Assembly (NCBI GenBank): GCA_023458615.1
Contig: JAEWYV010000043.1
Location: 1 to 6,956, forward strand
Direction of reading: 5' to 3'
DNA from: Bacillota bacterium
GTDB lineage: Bacteria; Bacillota; Clostridia; Christensenellales; CAG-138
Length of the DNA: 6,956 bases
Every line of letters begins with the position of its first letter. Positions within the stretch are counted from its first letter, which is position 1. Position numbers and translations under genes: made by a program. This document shows positions 1 to 5,269 of this stretch, piece after piece. The notes under the pieces are model-generated. The model saw only the letters and a list, made by a program, of their open reading frames with translations. It was not told the origin of the DNA and ran no database searches.

Positions 1-833
1 TTGGTGAATCCGGTAGCGGAAAGACCACAGCGGGACGCACCCTGCTCCGACTCTATGAGCCGACTGCCGGAAAGATCATCTACGACGGCAAGGACATCAC
101 CTGCGTTCCGATGCAGGCCTATCGCCGTAAGATGCAGTATATCTTTCAGGATCCGTATGCTTCGCTTAACCCGCGCATGACGGTCGGCGACATCGTCGGC
201 GAACCGGTCGATATTCACGGGCTGGCCAAAAGCAAGGCGGAACGAAAAGAACGAATTGCGAACCTGCTCGATCAGGTCGGTCTCAATAGCGAACAGGCAA
301 CGCGCTATCCGCACGAGTTTTCCGGCGGACAGCGGCAGCGTATCGGCATCGCCCGTGCGCTGGCGGTGGAACCGGAATTCATCGTTTGCGATGAGCCTGT
401 CTCCGCGTTGGACGTTTCGATTCAGGCGCAGATCATCAACATGCTCGAACGTCTGCAGCAGGAGCGAGGATTAACCTATCTCTTCATTGCGCACGATCTT
501 GCTGTGGTGAAGCATATTTCCAAGCGCATTGGCGTTATGTATCTTGGCAAAATCGTTGAGCTTACGGATACGAGAGAACTCCACGCGCACCCGGCGCATC
601 CATATACACGTGCATTGCTCTCCGCGATTCCCTCGGTAGACCCGAAGGTAAACCGCGCCCGCAAGCGCATCATTCTTGAGGGTGAAATTCCCAATCCGCT
701 GAATCCCCCGAAGGGCTGCGTGTTCTCGACCCGCTGCCCCTACGCCAAGGAAATCTGCATGCAGGAAGGGCCCAAACTCAGGGAACTGAGCTCCGGACAT
801 CACGTTGCATGCCATTTCGCTGGCGAAATCTAA
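1..833 (+). CDS. oppF: Oligopeptide ABC transporter ATP-binding protein (OppF-like), 5' end cut by window
   Basis: This is the cytoplasmic ATPase subunit of an oligopeptide/dipeptide importer. Reading starts in frame at base 3, leaving 276 visible residues; about 40-50 N-terminal residues are missing compared with the usual 310-330. Motifs appear in order: Walker A GESGSGKTT at the very edge, Q-loop IFQDPYASLNPRMT, ABC signature FSGGQRQRIGIARAL, Walker B FIVCDEPVSALD and H-loop LFIAHDL. The oligopeptide-type C-terminal extension follows, with HPAHPYTRALLSAIP. It ends in a four-Cys cluster (visible residues 239, 245, 252, 270). The LNPRMTV Q-loop and the position directly before oppA favour OppF/DppF over OppD, though the D/F choice is an inference. 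OppA follows after 54 bases, so the two are probably co-transcribed. An internal ATG at 111 is not the start, because Walker A lies upstream of it. Confidence 0.95.
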   Translation, partial: GESGSGKTTAGRTLLRLYEPTAGKIIYDGKDITCVPMQAYRRKMQYIFQDPYASLNPRMTVGDIVGEPVDIHGLAKSKAERKERIANLLDQVGLNSEQATRYPHEFSGGQRQRIGIARALAVEPEFIVCDEPVSALDVSIQAQIINMLERLQQERGLTYLFIAHDLAVVKHISKRIGVMYLGKIVELTDTRELHAHPAHPYTRALLSAIPSVDPKVNRARKRIILEGEIPNPLNPPKGCVFSTRCPYAKEICMQEGPKLRELSSGHHVACHFAGEI

Positions 834-845
834 CACCGCTCCCCA

Positions 846-859
846 CAGGCAACGGCCTG
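846..859 (+). other. Intercistronic hairpin between oppF and oppA
   Basis: The sequence shows a perfect 5-bp stem, CAGGC (846-850) with GCCTG (855-859), and a four-base AACG loop. No T-run follows (the next bases are ATAAACAAAAATC), so it is not a standard intrinsic terminator. It lies 13 bases before the oppA Shine-Dalgarno. Such hairpins can protect or process mRNA so that the binding protein is made in excess over the ATPase; that role is an inference here. Confidence 0.35.
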
Positions 860-887
860 ATAAACAAAAATCAAGGAGGATGAAGGA

Positions 888-2525
888 ATGAAGAAAACAC
901 TGACACTGATCCTTACCGTTGTGATGATCGCAATGCTCGCATTCGGCATGTTTGCCTGCAAAGCGACTGAAAAAGGCGCAACGGTCTGCGTTGGTTCAGA
1001 ACCGGCAACCCTCGACCCGAACATGAATGAGTCGGTCGATGGCATGATCTACATCGCGCACCTGTATGAAGGTCTTTACAGACCGAATACCGACGGTTCG
1101 TTCTCGCTCGGTCAGGCCAAGGATGTCACGATTACTGACAATGCCGACGGCACGGCGCACGTGGTTGCCACGCTGCGTGACGACATCAAGTGGAGCGACG
1201 GCAAACCCGTCACCGCGAATGATTTCGTTTACTCCTGGAGACGTCTCTGCGATCCGGCCACCGGTTCTTCCTATGGCTACATCGGCCAGGACTTCTTCGC
1301 GAACGGACATGATGTTGCCGCGGGCACCATCACGCCGGATCAGCTCTCCGTCACCGCTGTTGACGACAAGACGCTGGAGTTCGATATCACCGCAAACGTC
1401 CCCTACACCAAGGACCTTCTGGCGTTCCCGAGCCTGATGCCGCTGCGTCAGGACATCGTGGAAGCGAATCCCGAGGGCTGGTCCACGGAAGCTGCAACGC
1501 AGGTTTCCAACGGCCGCTACAGCATCTCCGAGTTCGCGCATGAGAGCCAGCTCGTTCTCTCCAAGAGCAAGACCTACTGGGATAAGGATTCCACGAAGCT
1601 TGAGAAGATCAACTTCATGCTCTCGGATGACGATAACGCCATTCTTGCCGCATTCAAGGCAGGGGATCTCGATCTTGCTGATTCCTTCCCGTCCGATGAA
1701 CTTGCCGCTCTGAGCACAACGCCGGAGTACAAGCAGTATGGTAACATCGGCCTGTACTACCTCGAGATCCAGCAGATCGATGGTGGTCTTGAACAGCTCA
1801 AGGACCTCAACGTCCGTAAGGCACTCTCCCTCGCGATCGATCGCGACTACCTCAACAAGACCGTTTGGAATGCTTCCCGTATTCCGGCGTACTCTCTGGT
1901 TCCCTTCGGCGTACCGGATGCCACCGCTGGCTCCGACTTCCGTAAGACCGCTGGCGATGTGGTTGGCGGCGACATGAGCGCGGATTACGCTGCAAACGTT
2001 GCAAAGGCGAAGGAACTGCTGGCTGCCGCGGGTTACCCGAATGGCGAAGGCTTCCCGAAACTTGAGTTCTCCGTCAACGAGAACACCGGCCACCAGGCGG
2101 TTGCCGAAGCGATTATGCAGATGTGGAAAGAGAACCTCGGCATCGACGTTGAAATCGCCGTCATGGATTGGGCAACCTTCCAGGATTACCGCAAGACCTC
2201 TGATTGCGAAATCGCACGTCAGGGCTGGCTCGGCGATTACACCGATCCCGCAACGTTCTTCGACCTCTTCACCAAGACTGCCGGCACGAACGACGGTCAC
2301 TATAACAACCCGAAGTATGACGAACTGGTCATCGGTGCGAGAACAGAACAGGATCCGGCAAAGCGTATGCAGATGTATCATGAAGCAGAAGCGATTCTGA
2401 TGAACGATATGCCGATCATCCCGATCGTGTTCTATGCTGACGACGTTCTGGCTCAGACCAACTTCACCGGCTTCGGCGTGACCGGCACCGGCCTCAAGAT
2501 GTTCTGGGATGCAGTGAAGAAATAA
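888..2525 (+). CDS. oppA: Oligopeptide-binding lipoprotein of an ABC transporter (OppA-like, SBP family 5)
   Basis: This is the extracellular, membrane-tethered receptor that captures peptides and delivers them to the Opp permease. It has 545 residues, the usual size for OppA. The N-terminus is a lipoprotein signal: basic MKK, a hydrophobic stretch, and a lipobox-like MFAC with Cys24 as the expected acylated residue. Family 5 hallmarks follow: DGKPVTANDFVYSWRRLCDP near residues 105-125, SNGRYSISEF near 205, LNVRKALSLAIDRDYL near 310 and GWLGDYTDPATFFDLF near 445. The ATG at 888 is supported by AAGGAGG at 873-879, eight bases upstream. The gene sits after the transporter ATPase and before a strong terminator, so it closes the operon. 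The exact ligand cannot be told from sequence; nickel- and sugar-binding relatives exist, but the OppA-type segments make peptides most likely. Confidence 0.95.
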   Translation: MKKTLTLILTVVMIAMLAFGMFACKATEKGATVCVGSEPATLDPNMNESVDGMIYIAHLYEGLYRPNTDGSFSLGQAKDVTITDNADGTAHVVATLRDDIKWSDGKPVTANDFVYSWRRLCDPATGSSYGYIGQDFFANGHDVAAGTITPDQLSVTAVDDKTLEFDITANVPYTKDLLAFPSLMPLRQDIVEANPEGWSTEAATQVSNGRYSISEFAHESQLVLSKSKTYWDKDSTKLEKINFMLSDDDNAILAAFKAGDLDLADSFPSDELAALSTTPEYKQYGNIGLYYLEIQQIDGGLEQLKDLNVRKALSLAIDRDYLNKTVWNASRIPAYSLVPFGVPDATAGSDFRKTAGDVVGGDMSADYAANVAKAKELLAAAGYPNGEGFPKLEFSVNENTGHQAVAEAIMQMWKENLGIDVEIAVMDWATFQDYRKTSDCEIARQGWLGDYTDPATFFDLFTKTAGTNDGHYNNPKYDELVIGARTEQDPAKRMQMYHEAEAILMNDMPIIPIVFYADDVLAQTNFTGFGVTGTGLKMFWDAVKK

Positions 2526-2551
2526 GTCACTGCTGTAAAGCAACTGCAAGA

Positions 2552-2584
2552 CAGCCCGCAGATTCATCTGCGGGCTGCTTTTTT
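2552..2584 (+). terminator. Intrinsic terminator of the opp unit
   Basis: A perfect 11-bp GC-rich stem pairs CAGCCCGCAGA (2552-2562) with TCTGCGGGCTG (2567-2577) around a TTCA loop. One C and then six Ts (2579-2584) follow. It lies 26 bases after the oppA stop codon. Confidence 0.93.
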
Positions 2585-2613
2585 CTTCTTCAATAGCATT
2601 TTGCAGTTCAGGA

Positions 2614-2622
2614 TGTTATGAT
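2614..2622 (+). promoter_or_regulatory. Extended -10 promoter for the VOC gene
   Basis: TG-T-TATGAT matches the extended -10 pattern (TGn followed by five of six TATAAT bases). No good -35 lies at 17 bases; the best is a weak TAGCAT at 2594-2599, as expected for an extended -10 site. Transcription would begin near 2629. This rules out the upstream ATG at 2618 as the start codon of the next gene, because that ATG lies inside the promoter. Confidence 0.45.
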
Positions 2623-2660
2623 AAATTCGATAAAACCACTCAGGGCAAAGTTGCTAAAAA

Positions 2661-2666
2661 GGGAGG
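2661..2666 (+). promoter_or_regulatory. Ribosome binding site that sets the VOC start
   Basis: GGGAGG sits five bases before the ATG at 2672. It favours that start over the in-frame ATG at 2618, which overlaps the predicted promoter and has no Shine-Dalgarno. Confidence 0.75.
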
Positions 2667-2671
2667 AACTG

Positions 2672-3142
2672 ATGAAGTATTCGGGAACCTTGATCGCTGT
2701 ACGCGATATGGAGCGCGCAAGGGCACTGTATGAAGGACTGCTTGGCTGCGAGGTGGGCATGGATCTTGGGGTTCACGTCGCCTACAAAGACGGTGTCTTC
2801 CTGCAAACAGTATCCTCTTGGAAGGAGTTTATTGAGTGTGACGAATCCGCAATCTCCTTCGGCGGCAACGATGCAGAGCTCTATTTTGACGAGCACGACA
2901 TGGATGGATTTTTAAAGCGCTTAGAGGCATTTGGCGTAACGCTGGTGCATCCGCTCAAGGAACACGGCTGGGGACAGCGCGTGATCCGCTTCTATGACGC
3001 GGATATGCATATCATCGAGGTTGGAGAGCATATGGGGGATGTAGCCCGCAGATTCCTCGCGCAGGGTATGACAAAAGAGCAAGCGGCAAAGCGAATGGAT
3101 GTCCCTATGGAGATGTTGGAGTTCTTCCTTACCGATAACTAG
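2672..3142 (+). CDS. VOC-superfamily (glyoxalase/bleomycin-resistance fold) protein
   Basis: This is a single-domain vicinal-oxygen-chelate protein of 156 residues from the preferred ATG. The first half opens with GTLIAVRDMERARALYEGLL, the usual strand then helix of a VOC module. The second half has GWGQRVIRFYDADMHIIEVGE (residues 99-119), in which Glu116 is the usual C-terminal metal ligand. The first-strand position that is His or Gln in glyoxalase I is not a clear metal ligand here (SGTLIAV), so the standard metal site may be altered. Residues 121-156 form a C-terminal helical tail with GMTKEQAAKRMDVPMEMLEFF, which resembles a short helix-turn-helix-like segment seen in some VOC proteins. 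The substrate is unknown: a thiol adduct, antibiotic or metabolite are all possible. It appears to be a single-gene unit between terminators, convergent with the next gene. Confidence 0.85.
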   Translation: MKYSGTLIAVRDMERARALYEGLLGCEVGMDLGVHVAYKDGVFLQTVSSWKEFIECDESAISFGGNDAELYFDEHDMDGFLKRLEAFGVTLVHPLKEHGWGQRVIRFYDADMHIIEVGEHMGDVARRFLAQGMTKEQAAKRMDVPMEMLEFFLTDN

Positions 3143-3152
3143 TCGGTTTTTT
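3131..3152 (+). terminator. Possible short terminator overlapping the VOC stop codon
   Basis: ACCGA (3131-3135) can pair with TCGGT (3143-3147) around a seven-base loop, plus one G-T pair. Six consecutive Ts (3147-3152) follow. The TAG stop (3140-3142) lies in the loop. The stem is short, so on its own it would be weak; the stronger hairpin downstream may do most of the work. Confidence 0.35.
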
Positions 3153-3178
3153 GCCTTCAAGAATCGAATACGCATAAG

Positions 3179-3214
3179 CAAAGGACGCCGTGCAGGCGTC
3201 CTTTGATGTGTTTT
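3179..3214. terminator. Hairpin between convergent genes, likely bidirectional terminator
   Basis: A perfect 11-bp inverted repeat, CAAAGGACGCC (3179-3189) and GGCGTCCTTTG (3195-3205), has a five-base loop. On the + strand it is followed by ATGTGTTTT. It lies 37 bases after the VOC stop and 26 bases after the stop of the minus-strand gene, so it can serve both. The T-run is imperfect on the + side and poor on the minus side. Confidence 0.6.
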
Positions 3215-3230
3215 GTAGCTACTATTACGC

Positions 3231-4874
3231 TTATGCCGCGGGCGAAGTGCTGGGGACTGCCGTTGTCGTCGCGCCTGCGCTGGGAGAGACGCTCGGGGAG
3301 GTGGAAGCCTTTGCCTTGCTCTTGTTGTTTGCTGCGCCCGTGGTCGCGTCCATCGCCTCGGCGCTATAGATGAGCTTCAACGTTTCCTGACCGGCCTTGC
3401 CGTCAATCTGCTCCAGTCCATGATATTCCTGGAACTTCTGCACAGCCTGCACCGTGGTGGCACCGTAGAGCCCCGTTGCGCTGCCTGCTGTGAGATAACC
3501 AAGCTCAATGAGCCTGTTCTGCAGCTTGGTGACGTCGTCTACCAGCTTGGTGATTTCCTTGGTGCGGTCATCACCATCACCGCGAGAAAGATAATAGGCC
3601 TTTGCCTGATCGCTCATGAGCAGTGAGTATGTACCGTTGCCGATGATACCGTCCCAATCCTTGGAGCTTTCAAAGTTCTTCATCTGGAAGAGGCGGATGG
3701 CGGTTTTGGTTGCGGGGCCGTACTTGTTTGTGTAGCCGTCCGCTGGCTTTTCCATATAGCCGAGATCCACAAGGCGTTCCTGAATTGCGGGGATTGCATC
3801 ATTGATAATGCCGACTTTGTCGATTCGCTCTGCCAGCACCGGTGTGGTTGGCTCGGGAGTGGCAGCTTCCGTCGGCGCGGGTGTATCGGTTGGCGCGAGT
3901 GTCGGCGTTGGTGTGAGGTCCGAAATGGCGAGCTGACCGTCATCCGGCTTCTCGGCGCGTTCGCTGTTTGGCAGCAGTACCGCCAGAAGAACTACCGCGA
4001 CAAGCGCCATGGCGAACGTTCCGCCAATGATCACCAGCGTCTTAACCGGCAGTTGCGCCAGATAGAGCCCAAGCGCATGCATGAATTTTCCAAACTTGCT
4101 GCGCTTTTTCTTTCCGCCACTGGAGCGCGGGCGTTCATAGCGCTCTTCTTCGTCGTCCATATCACGGGAGTAACGATCTTCTGTCTGCGGATAGCGTGAA
4201 CGCGTGGTGTTGCCGCGTGTGGAGTATTCGTCAACGCCTTCCGGCATGCGCGTGCGGCTCGTAGCGCTGCGGTGTTCGTATTCATCGACATTTTCCGGCA
4301 TGCGTGTGCGGCTCGTTGTACTGCGCGTGCTGTAGCCTTCGTCCATCTGTGTGCGTCCGGTGCTGCGGGACGAATAGGAACCGTATTCCGAAGCGCCAGT
4401 GGGCATGGTAGTGCGTCCTGTTGCGCTGCGCTGGGAATAATCCGTGCCGGAGCGGCGTGTGGCATACATGCTGTCCGGATCGTCATAATAACCGCCGCTT
4501 TGCTGCTGCGCAGAGTATCCGCGCGCAGGCTGTTGTGGCTGGGCGTAATAGTTTTGCTGTGCATCGTATCCGGTGCCAGAGGGCTGCGCATAATCATATC
4601 CATAGTTGGGATCGATCGGGTGCGGTGCGTAGGGATTGGAAGGATCCACATAATCCTGTGCCGATTGGCGCGCGGAATAACCCTGATCAGCATAACCTTG
4701 ATCGGCATAACCCTGGTTATAGGCACCGGCGTTCGGGTCATACTGCTGCGAGGGATCCATCCCATAGGCTGCAGGATCGCCGCGATACCCCTGCTGCGCA
4801 CCGGATTCTTGTCCGGTTAAGCGCGGGTCTTCTTCATATGGCGGATATCCGTAACCACCGTCGTTTTGATCCAT
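3231..4874 (-). CDS. Membrane-anchored protein with two peptidoglycan-binding domains and a long low-complexity repeat region
   Basis: The product has 547 residues from the preferred ATG and no recognisable enzyme domain. Residues 1-250 are disordered and rich in Tyr, Gln, Ser, Gly and Arg, with a DQGYA triplet (about 54-67) and five 18-residue repeats (146-234). A basic patch KKKRSKFGK (255-263) precedes one hydrophobic helix (about 277-301). By the positive-inside rule the N-terminus is cytoplasmic and the rest outside. A Pro/Thr linker (321-347) leads to two PG_binding_1-type domains: about 361-419 (IQERLVDLGYMEKPADGY, then WDGIIGNGTYSLL) and 448-502 (LQNRLIELGYLTAGSATG, then IDGKAGQETLKLI). 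The C-tail is Ser/Thr/Pro-rich. It probably links the wall to something in the cytoplasm. The GTG at 4883 is in frame but only one base from the Shine-Dalgarno, so the ATG at 4874 is preferred. The gene is monocistronic. Confidence 0.88.
   Translation of the reverse strand: MDQNDGGYGYPPYEEDPRLTGQESGAQQGYRGDPAAYGMDPSQQYDPNAGAYNQGYADQGYADQGYSARQSAQDYVDPSNPYAPHPIDPNYGYDYAQPSGTGYDAQQNYYAQPQQPARGYSAQQQSGGYYDDPDSMYATRRSGTDYSQRSATGRTTMPTGASEYGSYSSRSTGRTQMDEGYSTRSTTSRTRMPENVDEYEHRSATSRTRMPEGVDEYSTRGNTTRSRYPQTEDRYSRDMDDEEERYERPRSSGGKKKRSKFGKFMHALGLYLAQLPVKTLVIIGGTFAMALVAVVLLAVLLPNSERAEKPDDGQLAISDLTPTPTLAPTDTPAPTEAATPEPTTPVLAERIDKVGIINDAIPAIQERLVDLGYMEKPADGYTNKYGPATKTAIRLFQMKNFESSKDWDGIIGNGTYSLLMSDQAKAYYLSRGDGDDRTKEITKLVDDVTKLQNRLIELGYLTAGSATGLYGATTVQAVQKFQEYHGLEQIDGKAGQETLKLIYSAEAMDATTGAANNKSKAKASTSPSVSPSAGATTTAVPSTSPAA
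4173..4439 (-). repeat. Five degenerate tandem 18-residue (54-bp) repeats within the peptidoglycan-binding protein gene
   Basis: In the translated minus strand the unit is roughly Y-S-x-R-S-x-T-S-R-T-R-M-P-E-x-V-D-E. Copies begin YSQRSATGRTTMP, YGSYSSRSTGRTQM, YSTRSTTSRTRMP, YEHRSATSRTRMP and YSTRGNTTRSRYP; a sixth start (YSRD) runs into an acidic stretch. The third and fourth copies are the most alike, both as protein and as DNA. The core [SG]-R-T-x-M-[PD] is kept in the first four copies and lost in the fifth. Confidence 0.8.
4677..4721 (-). repeat. Three tandem 15-bp repeats encoding (D/N)QGYA units
   Basis: Three 15-base units on the + strand read ATAACCCTGATCAGC, ATAACCTTGATCGGC and ATAACCCTGGTTATA, the last diverged at its 3' end. 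On the coding strand they give NQGYADQGYADQGY. This near-identical array is expected to expand or contract by slippage. Confidence 0.75.
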
Positions 4875-4884
4875 TTGTTTCACG

Positions 4885-4890
4885 CTCCTC
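4885..4890 (-). promoter_or_regulatory. Ribosome binding site that sets the start of the peptidoglycan-binding protein
   Basis: The minus strand reads GAGGAG here. It is ten bases from the ATG at 4874 but only one base from the GTG at 4883. Spacing therefore favours the ATG. Confidence 0.6.
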
Positions 4891-5007
4891 GCTTGAGAAT
4901 CGGTTCAATCTTCGTTTGCCGGGCATTGGCCTATGCCGCGTGAACGCAGCAATCCCTGCGCAATCGCTGCGAGGGCAGGCGGGAGTTGATTTGTTTGCGC
5001 CGCTTGT

Positions 5008-5024
5008 TGATCAATCATTGATCA
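5008..5024. promoter_or_regulatory. Perfect 17-bp palindrome, operator-like
   Basis: TGATCAAT-C-ATTGATCA is a perfect inverted repeat with 8-base arms around one central base. Each arm ends in a full TGATCA, and the two TGATCA sites are centred 11 bp apart, about one helical turn. It lies in the leader or promoter region of the peptidoglycan-binding gene, about 135 bases from its start codon. It could be a dimeric repressor site or an RNA hairpin; with a one-base centre, DNA binding is more likely than a stable hairpin. Confidence 0.5.
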
Positions 5025-5179
5025 GAAGGATTGCAATTTGCTAGATAAAAATTCCCATTCCAATGCAACTATAGTTTAACATAGGATACGGGGGGGAATG
5101 ATCGGGGTTATTGTGAAGAATCTATGGATAAATTGTTAATCCTTTCACAGGTAAAACACGCAAAGTGGGGGAAAAATAT

Positions 5180-5220
5180 AAAAAAAGGAGCCAAAATGCG
5201 GTTTTCACGCAGTTGGCTCC
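5180..5220 (-). terminator. Intrinsic terminator of the rubrerythrin-deoC operon
   Basis: Read on the minus strand, GGAGCCAA (5220-5213) pairs with TTGGCTCC (5194-5187). An inner TGCG/CGCA stem surrounds a seven-base loop, and a run of seven Ts follows (5186-5180). It starts 49 bases after the deoC stop codon. Confidence 0.9.
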
Positions 5221-5269
5221 CTTGAGTTACACGCTTATTGGCAGTAAATTGTGAACAAGCGCCAGGGCT

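Larger units (their letters stand above)
4875..5269. other. Intergenic region upstream of the peptidoglycan-binding protein gene
   Basis: About 395 bases carry no convincing gene. From the gene outwards on the minus strand they hold: the Shine-Dalgarno; a near-palindrome GGCAT/ATGCC (4922-4937); GC-rich interleaved inverted repeats (4945-4979); a perfect 17-bp palindrome (5008-5024); an AT-rich stretch; a run of seven Gs (5090-5096, + strand); and the deoC terminator (5180-5220). The best minus-strand promoter I can find is TTAACA (5134-5139) with an 18-base spacer to CACAAT (5110-5115), which is mediocre. TATAGT near 5068-5073 is a possible -10 without a good -35. If either is used the mRNA leader is about 180-230 bases. 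I could not match a known riboswitch class. Confidence 0.5.

Noticed and set aside
471..836. Antisense frame opposite the end of oppF
   Set aside because: It is a shadow of the ATPase gene, whose motifs in the sense frame are unambiguous.
996..2567. 523-codon open frame antisense to oppA
   Set aside because: It overlaps almost all of a clear SBP family 5 gene, shows no recognisable domain, and its stop-free length is explained by the codon bias of the sense gene. The terminator stem of oppA also lies within it.
4173..4439. CRISPR-like array
   Set aside because: The repeats are in-frame coding repeats with no spacer structure and are degenerate, so they are protein repeats.
4031..4801. 256-codon minus-strand frame inside the wall-binding gene
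   Set aside because: It is an out-of-frame reading of the low-complexity repeat DNA, rich in Arg, Met and Pro, with no domain. The repeats keep several frames open at once.
4272..5044. Two long + strand frames (4272-4820 and 4421-5044) opposite the wall-binding gene
   Set aside because: Their composition is dictated by the repetitive opposite strand. The first looks hydrophobic only because of this, and neither has a supported start.
4884..5178. Possible riboswitch in the long leader of the wall-binding gene
   Set aside because: I looked for hallmarks of c-di-AMP (ydaO), c-di-GMP, cobalamin and SAM classes and found no matching conserved core. Only unclassified inverted repeats are recorded.
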